Assembly (NCBI RefSeq): GCF_958295425.1
Contig: NC_081150.1
Span: forward strand, 7,253,001 to 7,317,000
From: Solea solea
Lineage: Eukaryota; Chordata; Actinopteri; Pleuronectiformes; Soleidae
Direction of reading: 5' to 3'
DNA length: 64,000 nt
Below, in pieces: positions 12,864-63,509 of this stretch. A program made the position numbers and the translations under genes. Below the pieces are notes generated by a model. The model worked only from the letters and a program-made list of their open reading frames with translations, was not told where the DNA came from and made no database searches. Every line of letters starts with the position of its first letter. Position 1 is the stretch's first letter.

Positions 12864-15800
12864 ATGGCAGCTGACGCAGCACAGGAGGACACGCATATGG
12901 ACGAGCTGGTGGACCAGGGACTGGGGATGGAGGAGACGACCCACTGCCTGCTGAGGAGGCCCTCACTGAAGGAGAGCTACCACAGCGACTCACTGCTGGC
13001 ACCGGACACCGACTTCATGACAGGTACAAGTGTGAGTGACAGTCGATGCTAAACTGACAGCTCATCCACATGACACACCAAAACACTTTACATTACACAG
13101 GACAGTAACAATACACTTGCAGAATGTCACATTATTTTGATGTGGTAATGAATTTAATGGTTATTTCTATAGTAATCAAATGAAAGATTTCACTTAATAA
13201 TATGTATTTATCAGTTTTGACTCCTTGGCCCGCCTTGGCAGCGGCAAATAGGAAACACTCAACAGTTACATATTTACACATTTGAAACACAAGCAGAAAA
13301 CAAATAAAATAGAATCCAGATAACATTTACAAGCACATGATGAAAAACAAGTGAACGCTGTGGAGTCGGCCTCTCAGAACGCTCAGTTTGGATTTGAAAG
13401 AGTTCAGTGAAATGAACTCATATTCCATGCAAACCGTGCAGAATTGGACAAAAACCCTTTTACCCAGTTCAGTACGGGCACATGGAACAGAACGCAGCAC
13501 TTCTCCGTGTAATTAAGGTTCCTTCTGTCAACATTGTTATTACTGAGCTGGAAATTCCAGTAGAAATTGGATGGTATTATGGTATTATTACTTCCCCATT
13601 ACAATATTTACAACCAAACTATTACATTTTGTTTCTATACTGTAATGTAATGTGCTCTTGTTTGTGGTGTTTATGTAGAAAGATTCGTTTTTATTTGATT
13701 GTTGCCAATTTTTTTGCTTGCTTCTCTATATTTAAAGGAGCTTTTTCTAATTCGGCACACACACACACACACACACACACATTGGCAAAGGAATAGCTGT
13801 GAAAACAGTTTTGCATGATTTGCAGAGTGGTGCTCAAAGAAGTGAAAGGGCTGCATATTGAAACGTTGAATTTGTCAGAGAATGTGCAGTAAAAACACAA
13901 AGTGACGACCAGATGCAACAAGTGGCCCCTAATGACAAGAAGACACATCTGCACTGAGAAGCAACAATGTCCCGTTATTATCAAAGACTGGGCAGACATA
14001 CAGGACAGTAAACGCAGTGTTTATGTGATGATTTGAACAGAGTTTGAACAGAGTTTTTTCAGGTCACAGTCGGGACAAATAATCAAATGAACAATGGCTG
14101 AATTCCATTCCATTTAACTTAAAATTTGAGTCCCCCCAGTTGACTCTGAGACTCAAATTACAGGTGTGTTTCTATGACACTTTTATATCAATAAATGAAC
14201 CTGTGGGTAACGTTAACACAGAACACACCTCACAGAAACCTTGCACTGGTCATTTGTGGCAAGAATACATTTGTAATTGACCACGAAAGCCCTTCAAAAA
14301 CACGCTGCCGTGAAAATCCATCTGTCTCTGTTTGTGAATTATTAACACGTGTCGCTTCAAGGCGCCTGCATCTTTTTTTTGTTGTTGCGCACACAAGTTA
14401 AATTAAACGCCAGCCTTGCATACCTGTCCACAGTGTCTCACATGACGCCACAAAGTCACACCCTAAGTGTTGTGGAATGTAGCTGAGGAGATTTGGGAAA
14501 CGCCGTGTCCCCTCAGGGATGTTCATCTCAGTGGTCTAATAAGTGAAGGCTTGCTCGTGCATGTGTGTGTGTGTGTGTGTCAGCTTTGCACGGCACTGAT
14601 ATGAGCAGACAGATGCTGCATCTTCATTCAAGAAACACCATCTGTGAGCAGAGATTAAAACATCCACCGACTCTTTCTGCACAGCAGTTATGCCTTCATG
14701 TCGTTTAATTTGGCAAAGATGTTAAAAAGGTGTGTGAATTGAGAGTCTGTTATCACCGTCCTGACTCTGTGTGTGTGTGTATGTGAGTCACAGGCAGTTT
14801 AAATAGACTCGATGAGTGTGTGTTTGTTTGTGTGTGTGTTTACATTGCATGACCTCCCTTTGTATCGCTGAGTGAGTGCAGTGATTGAGCTGTGGGCTGC
14901 TAATTCCCTTTTACAGCACTGGGATTATGTGCTATTCTAATCCCAATCCCATATGGGGGGGGGTGTATGGAGATGGCACGAGGATGATGTCACGTCCAGG
15001 ACAAGATGAGCCATGCTGGAAATCACAGGCCAACACAGTCACACAAGTCTCCACCAGAGGCAGATTAAAGCTGATTGTGTGCTTGATTCATTATGCTGAG
15101 AGTCTTTGCCGACAACATCATCATCAGCATCATCATCAGCATCATCATCAGCATCATCATCAGCATCATCACTGTCAGGAGGAAATTACTCGTATCTGAA
15201 GAGATTTACAGCACAAAGGGGTGGACAGGGGAACAAAATCGATTGTCACACTGGAGAACACTCATTTTACAACACGTTTACAAGCCTCATATAGACACTC
15301 AAGACCATTTATGATGTAAAAGGGCACAATAATAATGTGCAGGTTACAACATTTTTCAGTCAGTTAAGATCATGTTCATACTGCCCATATGATATTCTAC
15401 TATATGTATATATATATACTCCCCCATAAATTCTAGACAATGTACCTTAAACCATTCATCCATTACTTCCAGCTATCCATTTATTGTACTAGTTATCTCT
15501 ATTTAATAATGTTTTTAATGTTCAACCACTTAAATGATGCGGTAATATATATATATATATATATATATTACCGCATCATTTAAGTGGTTGAACATTAAAA
15601 ACATTATTAAACTGGAGTATACATATACACACACATAGTCCAGTGTCTCTGGGGCTGAAGAGGATGTTTACAGCAGCACATCACAGGGACAGGCCTTGTT
15701 TTTAGATTTATTACTGCTGCTTCCTCTGTGCGGCTCACTATGACATGGGGTTTATGTGTGTGGGCGGGGTCAGAGAGGCTCAATCTGAGGGATTATCATT

Positions 15801-16851
15801 GTATTCTGGTATTCTGCACACAATCCCACCCACCCTCTGACCCACACACTCGGACTCATGCAGCTATCCTTTCAAGGACACTGCGTTGACCAAAGCCATA
15901 TCCCTAAAGTTAACTATAACCAGTTAATTCCTAAACTCTAACATTAACCTATAGTTCCTCAAAAAGGAAGTTCTGCATCATTAGGACCAGGTTTTGGTCT
16001 TTATGAGGACTACTGGTCCTAAAGAGGTGACACATACAAGTACACACACACACATATGTGCACAGACAATTTAGGCTGAATTGACTCCGCCCCCTGTCCC
16101 CCCACCTTCATACATGACACAAACACACCCTGAGCAAAAAAGGACTTAAAGCTCTGTCACACACTTCTCTGCGTCCCACAATGCATCAGTCAGGCGATCA
16201 GTGAGGAAATGTGAGAGGATGAAAACATCAGTCACCTCATCCCCGGCTGCACATGACTGGACGCTGTAAACAGAGATGGACAAAACACCAGCGAGGCTCA
16301 TCTGTTAGTGTGTGTGTGTGTGTGTGTGTGTGTGGAGATGAGATCTTAGTGGACACCAACCAGTGGATCACAGCCAGATGGAGGGAGAACCAGCGTGTAT
16401 GAGAGGAGGAAAGAGGAGCGAGGGAGTGTGTTCGAGGGAGGAGAGGAAGAGGAGGAAGACGTCCTCGTCCGTGTCCACTGTCTCCCACGGTATTCACCTC
16501 TGTTACAGCTGAAGGACAGTGTGTCCACACAGTATGTTGGTGTAACAGCTGAAGCAGTTTTGCTTGTTGCCACAAAGAGTACCAGTAAAACAATAGTGTC
16601 CTCGCTAAAGTGTTTTGCTCTCATTTTATTGTAAATGTAGAAACATTTTGCCTTTTTTTTTTTTTTTTACATTTCAGTTTCTTGTGAGATTGGGGGAGTT
16701 TTTATTTGTTCCATGCTCAGGATGTTCTCTCACCAAACTATGGTGTGGTTTCACCATGCGTCACTCGCACATTCATTTCTTTCTTGGCTTTGTTCCCTCT
16801 CTATGTGTGGTGTGTGTGTGTGTGTGTTTGTGTGTGTTCCTCTGTGTGTGC

Positions 16852-16888
<37 letters not shown>

Positions 16889-16914
16889 AACCGTCAGCCT
16901 TTAAAGCATCAGTT

Positions 16915-16952
<38 letters not shown>

Positions 16953-19900
16953 ATTTAATTTAAAAGTGCCTTTCAGGTCACTCAAGGACACTTTACAAGA
17001 AAGATGAATTAAAATTAAAATCACACAATTACGTAAAAACCAAAAAAGGAGCACATAAAATCAACACAATAACTTTGGGGAAGTGGCGGTAAAAGCAGGG
17101 GGGGTTAGAGGGAGTAGGTGGTCCGGAACAGGTGAGTTTTCAGTCTTGATTTGAAGAGGTGGAGAGAGTCACAGTTACGGAGGTCAGGTGGTAGTGAGTT
17201 CCAGAGCTGAGGAGCAGAGTGGCTGAAGGCTCTGCCCCCCATAGTGCTGAGGCGGGCAGGGGGCACAGAGAGGTGGATGGAGGAGGAGGATCTGAGGGAA
17301 CGAGTGGGGATGATGACGTGCAGGAGATCAGACAGGTAGGGAGGGGCAAGGTTGTGGATGGCCATGTATGTGTAGAGGAGGAGTTTGTAGTTGATGCGGT
17401 GTTTGACAGGGAGCCAGTGGAGGTGACTCTGCAGCGTTGTCATCATTTGTGTCATGTCATGTAAACAAAACACAACGTAATCTTTGTCTTGGTGTAAACC
17501 ACAGAACATAGATAATAAAAAAGTGGACACAGTCTTCTGGTTTGCTGGATGAGACCAACCCGGAAAGTAGCAGCATATTCAAGAACCACCAGGGGGCGAC
17601 TCTGCTGTCTATTTGAATGGAAGTCAATGTGGAAATAAGACTAATGGACTGAAATGCTAGTTTCAGCTTCTCTAATGTTGTAAAAGAAAATTCCCATTTA
17701 GAAGACAATAGACGATAAAATATGTCACATATAGTGTCCACACATATGTATGTACCATACTTTATCGTCTATTGTCTTCTAAACGGGGGGAAATAATGTG
17801 ATTGACATGTAGTTTTATCCAATAGGAGCCTGTTTTCAGGTGATAATCTATGCATTTACATCCATGGTTTGAACACTACCAGGTCTATCCTAACAACACA
17901 TGCTGTTGTCCTCTGTTCCTCCTTCAGATGACCACAGTTCACTAGCCAGTGGTCTGGATGTGGCTGACCGGCTGACCTACCTGGAGCAGAGGATGCAGAT
18001 GCAGGAGGATGAAATCCAGCTGTTGAAGATGACTCTGGCTGACGTCCTCAAGAGGCTCAACATCTCTGAGGAGCACCAGGCAGCTTCTGCCTCTGCTGCT
18101 GCTGCCAGGAAAGCACCAGGCGCTAAACGTGAGTGGCTTGTTTTCATTATCCACATCTTTGTGTTTGCAGATGTGACATAATGTCGATAAGAACACAGAG
18201 GCTTTTATTTGGTAGACTTGCACTTCATCTATATCGAAAAGAATATTGTTATTTTATGGCTCATTGATGCTTTTGACATCATTACTGGAGAAATGCTTGA
18301 TTGTTGTCTTACACACGCGTCTAGAACCTGACTGTGCGCAATTAATCAGCAATATTGAATAGCCACATATGTACTATACTTGTCAGTGTTTCATCACCAG
18401 TGCATATTTATATATGGAAATGCATGTATATTATTTATTGAGATAAATGATGCATTTAAAGCAAATAAATATGAAAACAAGAAATGATTAATGGTGAAAG
18501 TGCATGGTGTTGAAAAATACTTTGTCATAATTCTGCAACAAACAGTCTTCTTCATTTTGAGCCCAATATTGTTTCATCAATCTTATTGTTTATGTTACAG
18601 TAATAACAACGAATCATGGGAGTTTTGCTCCACTGCACATAAAAATACAAGATATACTCTATATATCTGGGGAAATCCACAAAATGTACATTTTACATGA
18701 CCATTGACGCATGCCACATATAGAATGCATGTAATGAAATATGTACATAGTTCAATTCCAAATATTGGATGATTTATTTGTGCAGGAAACAAACACTCAC
18801 CCCAAACAGAGGCTAAAGTAAATGACTCTGATCTGAATAAACCATGTGATTATATCCCTTTACACTATATACAAACACATCTGTCAATGTGTGTGTGTGT
18901 GTGTGTGTTCCCACAGCCAGGCCAGTATCTCTGGCTCTGCCCTCTAGACCGCCCATGGTGACCCACAGCTCTGCCTCCCTGAAGAAGAGCACCACACTGC
19001 CCTCCAGCCCTACAGCCAGGAACTACAGCCCAGTACCACCTCGCAGGTACATCACTGAGAGATCTCATGGGACAGTCTCAGTCACACACAATATAACATC
19101 ATATTTACAAATGTCTATTTCCTTTTATTTAACTACACAAACACAGAACATACACTCGACCTAGACCTTATGTAATTGGGATGTCGGTCATGCAGCCGCC
19201 TGTTTAAATACATCTCAGAAATGAGTCTCTTATCTGTCTCACACTTCTGTTGTGTGCACAGACAAATGGAGACAAATCTGATTTGATGATGCTCTTTGTT
19301 TATTCAGACAACTGATACACGGTCTTAGTCATCATTGGCACAGTCAAGCAAAAAGGTGTTAAACAGTGACTGTTTTCAGAAAAAGTGGTTGCACTCCTGT
19401 CATCTCTGACACATCAGGGCCGGGTGACGGACCTGCCGCACACATCTTAAACATGTTAAACACCTTTAATGAAGCAGCTCACAGGCTCTCCCTCTCACCA
19501 TCACCTCATGTGGAGACACCCCCCATTATCCAAGACACACTGCACGTGGATTCTGGATAATTATTCCGACACGGAGCGTTTTGGGCACATCCCTTCCTCC
19601 CAATTACCTTTCAAATGACACTGCCATTAGATCACATTAGTCAGAAAGTATGATAGGTTTCATCTTTGCTCCGTGCGTGTGCTAATCCTGCAGCAGTGGG
19701 ACACAGTGAACCTCCATTCACTTAAGATTGCCCTTTCATTGTTAGACTGAAGTGTCCCTTGTTGACTCAATGATCATGCAGTACTTGTTTTCTTTTTCCT
19801 TGCAGTGGTGTGAGGAGTCCAGCAGGCAGTGTGAAGGACAGTGCATGTAAAACTGCCAAGACACGACCCACATCTGCAGCATCCACGTGTAAAAAAGCCC

Positions 19901-21286
19901 AGGAAGGGTGAGAGGCTGATCCTGCGTTTATAACCCTCCCCATTATCCCTATATACTGTACATTACCATTCAATTGTGCCTGATAGACCCTGTTCAGACC
20001 TGGTATTAACATCTGATCATGTGCAGATCACACTTAGTACAGGTCTGAACACTGAATGCGTGCTCAGATCTGATCACATGTGGAGGTGGTTTGAGGACGT
20101 GTGTGGTTACATTCCTAAGCTGCATGAATAAAATCCATCCTCAGGACACACTGGAGGCTGCCTCCACCACCCCAGTATTAACACTGATTTCACGTGTATT
20201 TTAACATAGGGCGCGGGGGAGGCAAGATCTGATCACATGTGGACACAGGAGACACATTTTAATGCCAGGTGTGAACAGTAAAGTCTGCATGTGATTGGAT
20301 CACTGAGGACAGCAGGTCTGAATGGGGTCCGACCCGCCTTTCAATCCGTATAGAATATAGTGTCACAGTGTAAACGAAAATCCCCAAAATGAGAGGCAGG
20401 TTTCCTCTCTTTTTGTCCTTTATAGTATTTGTGCATTTATGATTGTTGTCTTATAATGATATATGTACTGTATGTGTGCCACATCATGTGGGTGATGTGA
20501 ACAAAATAATAATTAGGTCACAAAAAAAAGAGTAATTGAAACTGACTTTCCCTCTTACTGTCTGCATCCCTACATCTCCTCTCTTTCTTATTATAACAAC
20601 AGCCAGTCCAAGGAGGCTGCAGGAAGTGCAGGTAAGAGAGCTGCTGTCCAGGCCTTTATTAAAGATACTATACTATACATAAGTGACGGGATAAAACTAC
20701 TTCATGCAAAATAATCTAACGTCTCTGTTTTTTGGGACTAGGGTCAAGGCGTGTGACACACTGCAAAGGTAGGCGTCGCCCCTGACGACACAGCAAATGC
20801 ATAACTCATGACGTCACGTGATATCGAGATCCATTATTTTACACTTGTTCCTCTTTTCACATCTCACCATTATTTGCATGTCTGCCCTCCCCCCTCCCTG
20901 CAACTTTTTTTTCCCCCCACCCCCTGCTCCTTCTTCAAATGTCCACACAATCTCCTCTTCGTCTGTTCACTCATCCTCCTCACCTCATTTCACCACTTCA
21001 CTTAGTGACTATGCAGATCTATCTGAGCCCCCAAGCAAGAAAGACTGGGTCTTCTGAGACGGCCAAATCCACGTCGGCGGTGCCGGCAAACAGCCGCCCA
21101 GCAGCCGCTACCAACACCGCCGCACAGGGGAAGGAGAAACTGAGCAAGAAGGAGACAAGGAGGCCACCACCGTCCTTGACCTTGAACCTGAAGAAATCCA
21201 CCCACAGTCACTCCACACAGCAGGAAACCTCCAGCTACAGGAGCCCCGTCAAGTCGCCCAGCCACTACTTTCAGATTTGTTACTGA
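12864..21286 (+). CDS. EML1-like protein restricted to the N-terminal coiled coil and basic region
   Basis: EML proteins bind microtubules through an N-terminal trimerising coiled coil and a basic linker, followed by HELP and WD40 propellers. Here seven exons join in one frame: 12864-13023, 17928-18128, 18917-19046, 19806-19907, 20603-20631, 20742-20768 and 21006-21286. They total 930 nt, 309 residues, with TGA at 21284-21286. The start has a good context (ACCATGG). Residues about 55-106 hold the trimerisation helix (VADRLTYLEQRMQMQEDE, LADVLKRLNISEEHQA), then a Lys/Arg/Ser/Thr/Pro-rich tail with LPSRPP, KKSTTLPSSP and SGVR blocks, in the order and spacing of EML1. The last exon ends in a Ser-rich region and HYFQICY. 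No HELP or WD40 exon is recognisable between here and EVL, so this is not a normal 800-residue EML. Donor 13024 (GTACAA) is weak but is the one that keeps phase. EVL follows in the same orientation, as in human 14q32. It may be a reduced ohnolog or a short isoform locus. Confidence 0.8.
13756..13781. repeat. (CA)n microsatellite
   Basis: Thirteen uninterrupted CA units. Confidence 0.95.
15115..15171. repeat. 12-bp tandem array (CATCATCATCAG)n
   Basis: About 4.5 near-perfect copies of CATCATCATCAG. Open frames across it read as Ser/Ala or Ile/Ser repeats and have no splice or start support. Confidence 0.95.
15502..15611. repeat. Perfect 110-bp palindrome with (AT)n centre
   Basis: Each 55-base arm is an exact reverse complement of the other. 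The arm is unique sequence (TTTAATAATG... to ...GATGCGGTAAT) and then runs into an alternating AT centre at about 15544-15569. There is no spacer and no mismatch. Confidence 0.97.
15890..16030 (-). repeat. TAACC-rich dispersed repeat
   Basis: Degenerate TAACC/CTAAA motifs are followed by a 'GGACCAGGTTTTGGTC...ATGAGGAC' block. It appears to be an inverted relative of the TTAGGG-like repeat pair at 26050-26410 and of the fragment at 34255-34440. Confidence 0.5.
16804..16885. repeat. Compound (TG)n microsatellite
   Basis: TG blocks broken by TTTG, TTCCTC and CT interruptions. Confidence 0.95.
16917..17440 (-). mobile_element. LINE 3' end: reverse-transcriptase C-terminal fragment, 3' UTR and (TAA)n tail
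   Basis: The minus-strand open frame 17435-17105 carries motifs typical of the C-terminal end of fish L2/Rex1-like LINE polyproteins: HLHWLPVKHRINYKLLL, LAPPYLSDLL, RSLRSSSS, RAFSHSAPQLWNSLP and LFKSRLKTHLF. A 3' UTR follows and ends in a (TAA)n tract at 16917-16951 (AAT read on +). The 5' side is truncated at about 17440. This is a dead fragment without the catalytic RT motifs, lying within EML1-like intron 1. Confidence 0.9.
17535..17783. mobile_element. Dispersed repeat with CTCF-like motif and an inverted-repeat hairpin
   Basis: It contains CCACCAGGGGGCGAC at about 17586-17600, shared in reverse with a repeat at 51.6 kb. At its right side two exact 23-base arms, 17697-17719 and 17761-17783, face each other across a 41-base loop. 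Confidence 0.6.
17928..18128 (+). CDS. EML1-like exon 2: trimerisation coiled coil
   Basis: The acceptor CTTCAG at 17927 and donor GTGAGT at 18129 bound an exon coding for DDHSSLASG, the amphipathic helix and the start of the basic linker. Phase 1 at both ends matches the neighbouring exons. This is the most conserved block and the basis of the EML assignment. Confidence 0.9.
18886..18909. repeat. (TG)n abutting the EML1-like exon 3 acceptor
   Basis: The repeat lies seven bases upstream of the splice acceptor at 18916 and takes the place of an ordinary polypyrimidine tract. Confidence 0.95.
19047..19805. other. EML1-like intron 3
   Basis: Donor GTACAT, acceptor TTGCAG. No repeat or coding signal recognised. 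Confidence 0.7.
19990..20278. mobile_element. MITE-like element in EML1-like intron 4
   Basis: The left end CTGTTCAGACCTGGTATTAA and the reverse-complemented right end CTGTTCACACCTGGCATTAA match at 18 of 20. GATCTGATCACATGTGG occurs twice inside. Length 289 bp, no coding capacity. Confidence 0.75.
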
Positions 21287-22140
21287 GTAAACACAGATTT
21301 GCCCCCGACAGAGTTTGTGAACCCAAACTCAAGTGAAACAAAGCTGCAAATGCATCATTTATTCCACTGTTGAATAAACAAGGCTCTGTGTTGATGTCAG
21401 TGATGAAGGAGCTGCGTCTCTCACTGCAGTGACTGTTGTTGTTTTTCCTCTAGGGGTCACTCTGACTTTGTTGTGTTTGGGTACAAACATGAGCACTTAC
21501 GACATTTCGAAGCACTTCCATTTTAAAAAGAAAAAACAAGTTCAGTGTTTTATGGCAGTCATATATTTTTTATAAATATTTATTTGAGGAATCGCGTGAA
21601 AGGTCCAGTGTGTACTATTTAGGATGGTTTTTTTTTGACTGAAATGTACTACTCTACATGTATTGTATTGTATTAATGTATACTTTTTTCATAGCCTTAG
21701 AATAAACCTTTTGTTTGTACTTAAACCATGTTTTTTACAGCAGAACCACATACTTATTGGTATGTAAAGGCCACCGTAGTTCCCTGACGTGCTGGAGAAA
21801 GAGAGGCGTGAGCACATGAGTCCTGTATTTGTTGCAGTCTGCAGTCTCACCATTAGATGTCACTCACTCATTGGACCGTTATGAGTTTTTTTTAGACCAC
21901 ATAGATCCTTTTCTCACATGCTAGTACTTGCATCTTGTTTCAGTGAATGCCTGTGTTCGCTGTAAACAGGCTGACTGTGTGTGTGTGGATGTGTAGTAGA
22001 CTGTAGTGATGTGTGAGGGAAACTGTGTTTGATGTGGGTGTGTGTGTGTGTGTGTGTGTCTCCAGATCTGTTGTGATGGTTCAAGTTTTTGTAGTAGATG
22101 CCAGTAGTTGGTGGGGAAAAAAAAACAATAAACAACTTGT
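21287..22140 (+). other. 3' UTR candidates of the EML1-like gene
   Basis: AATAAA hexamers occur at 21373-21378, 21701-21706 and 22127-22132 after the stop. This supports transcript termination here rather than continuation into HELP/WD40 exons. A TG repeat lies at 22036-22059. Confidence 0.5.
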
Positions 22141-22889
22141 GTTCTGATCACTTGTTTTTATGGTGAGTGTGTGTGTGTGTGTGTGTACAGTGTGGTTATA
22201 ACTTGGCAGAAGTTAAACCAAGTTCTGGCACTATTGCAACCAATTGGCCAAAAATCAGACGGCGAAGCACTTCTCTGATGACGGGAACAGTGACTGCAGG
22301 ACTCTTTAAGGACAATGAACACTTTGATGAGCTGGAAACTGCTGACAATCATATCATGTGCCACGACCTTTTCAGCGCCACAGAGAGCCAAAAAAGCGCT
22401 GGCAAATCCTGGAGCTGTGAGCGGTTGGTTTTCCACTGGTGCTGGTGAGTAAAACTCCACGAGATGATGTTCAGAAGAGCTGAGTGAAGCTCTATGTATG
22501 CTCATGAAGGTGCTTTGGCGACCTATGCTTTCTGAGGTTTCCACATTCTGGTGTTGTTGTTAGTTGATGTTTCACAGTGAGTGAAAAGAGGTTCTTTTTG
22601 GAGCTTTTTTGGACATCAATAGTATATCAAGAGTATTCCAGGCACAGCTCAAGGGTAAAAATGTAGACCTATATTCTGTGTAACAATTTTAAAGGTTTCA
22701 TCTGAAAATATTTCCCAAACCCCCTGTCAATGTATCACACACTCCCAACCACTGATAAAGGAACTGCGTTGTTTGTACAAGTGCATGAAGTGAGTACTGT
22801 ATGTTTACTCAGCCTCAGCGCCCTCGTGTGGAGATAAAACATCGTTTATGTTTTATCTCCATCTATGTAACAGATACACTTGAATGAAT

Positions 22890-23400
22890 ATATTCTTTCA
22901 AAAAAGGTAGAAGTTGAATTCACTTTTTTATAATATTGCTGAAGTAAAAGTCTTAAAGTATATATATATATATATACACATATATATGTACATTTACTTT
23001 ACTTAAGGATCAAAGTAATTTTCTGATATAAAATGTACTTAGAAGTAAAAGTGTAGGTTCAATTCCAGGCTTTGCTAGTCTATATGTGTCCTTGAGCAAG
23101 ACACTTAACCCCATGTTGCAGCACTTCAATGGGTGAAAACTGTAGTGTAAAGCAGCTCATAAAGACGAGAAAGGCTCTCTATAAATACAGACCATAATAC
23201 CAACTCTTCTTCTTCTGATTATTATTTGGTAGTAACGACAAAGATAACTACAAAGTAACAAAGATAGTTAGAGGAAATGTAGTGGAGTAAAAGTAAAAGT
23301 TGCCATAAATACAAATCACAAAGTAAAGTACAGATACATTAATTCTGTACTTAAGTACAGTAACAAAGTATTTGTATTTTGTTACATCACAACACTGCAT
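22890..23400. mobile_element. 'AAGTA' DNA-element repeat split by a SINE
   Basis: Sequence rich in ACTTAAG, AAGTAAAAGT and AAAGTACAG occurs on both sides of the SINE at 23050-23212 and ends in 'GTACTTAAGTACAGTAACAAAG'-like vocabulary. The two halves read as one element interrupted by a later insertion. Confidence 0.55.
23050..23212 (+). mobile_element. tRNA-derived SINE (5'-truncated)
   Basis: A B-box-like GGTTCAATTCC is followed by the SINE/MIR-type core 'CCTTGAGCAAGACACTTAACC' and a LINE-like tail with CTCTATAAATACAGACC. It lacks a clear A box. Confidence 0.7.
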
Positions 23401-23604
23401 TGCATGAAGCAAAACAGACCCCTGCTGCTGCTGATGATGATGAAAACCTGTAACAATTTAGAGGCATTAAATGTTTAAAATAACAGCTTTAAACCTGCAA
23501 TGTTTGAACATAGTATAAAAATGATATGCATAGTTATGAGGGAGTAAATTCAAACACAATTCATGACAGTGACAGTGTCCCCAGACTGGGGGCGCTAATG
23601 TGCA

Positions 23605-23640
23605 TCCTCTCTCTCTCTCTCTCCCTCTCTCTCTCTCTCT
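23605..23640. repeat. (CT)n tract upstream of EVL exon 1
   Basis: CT repeat with one CCC interruption, within about 500 bases of the EVL start codon. Confidence 0.95.
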
Positions 23641-24109
23641 CACTCTCCAGCCTCCCAGTGGCAGAATTAAGGAAAAGATGGCACCTCAGCAGCAGCAGCA
23701 GCAGCAGCTGTCACACGCTCCCTCCTCACATCCTCCCGGCGGCTCCTCGTGCCTCGGACAGCCGCGTGCTTCTCTCTGAAATGGCCTCACCAGAAGCAGC
23801 AGCCGCCTGACGAGCACCGGAGAGCGTTTGTTTTTGTTTTTTTTTAAAATATATATCCATATATATATAAAGAAGACAGACCTGAAAACTGTGGACACCC
23901 GTGTAGCATTCTCCACACCCTGTCGCCTTCTCCAGCCTCCAACATCTGCCTCACCCAGCAGCAGCAGCTCGTTCGCAGCTGCTGCAGCTGCAGCTGCTTC
24001 TGTTGGAACTGGATCTTTTTGGTTTATTTTTAACTGGAGCGGAGGAGACACAGCAGCACTGACGCGATAAGAACATTATTCATCCCGGTGAGACGTCGTG
24101 GAGGGGACG
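23641..24109 (+). promoter_or_regulatory. EVL promoter/5' leader region
   Basis: Locally GC- and CpG-enriched sequence before the EVL start, with a (CAG)n run at 23687-23708 and a GCAGCTGC-rich stretch at 23960-24000. A TATATATATAAAG sequence near 23862-23872 could act as a TATA box, placing initiation near 23895. If initiation is instead further upstream, the leader would include the small open frame at 23781-23810. Confidence 0.5.
23781..23810 (+). other. Possible upstream ORF in the EVL leader
   Basis: ATG GCC ... TGA encodes MASPEAAAA. The start context is strong (A at -3, G at +4) and the frame closes 300 bases before the EVL ATG. It matters only if transcripts start upstream of it. Confidence 0.35.

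Positions 24110-63509
<39,400 letters not shown>

Larger units (their letters stand above)
13024..17927. other. EML1-like intron 1
   Basis: A 4.9-kb intron. It holds CA/TG repeats (13756-13781, 14559-14581, 16308-16334, 16804-16885), a 12-bp CATCAT-type tandem array (15115-15171), the 110-bp palindrome (15502-15611), a TAACC-rich repeat (15890-16030), a LINE fragment (16917-17440) and a repeat with an inverted-repeat tail (17535-17783). Confidence 0.75.
22141..23600. other. Intergenic DNA between the EML1-like gene and EVL
   Basis: It holds a TG repeat (22167-22186), a 13-bp-arm hairpin (22830-22860: GGAGATAAAACAT, 5-base loop), a TA repeat (22959-22976) and a nested pair of mobile elements (22890-23400). 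The 93-codon frame at 22167-22448 starts inside the TG repeat and has no recognisable domain. Confidence 0.6.

Noticed and set aside
13024..13037. Stronger GTGAGT donor at 13032 for EML1-like exon 1
   Set aside because: It would give phase 0 and break the frame into exon 2; the weaker GTACAA donor at 13024 keeps it.
15115..15294. Ser/Ala-rich small protein over the CATCAT array
   Set aside because: Open in several frames only because of the tandem repeat.
22167..22448. Possible extra exon or small gene after the EML1-like gene
   Set aside because: The frame starts inside a TG repeat, has no domain, and does not resemble HELP or WD40 sequence.
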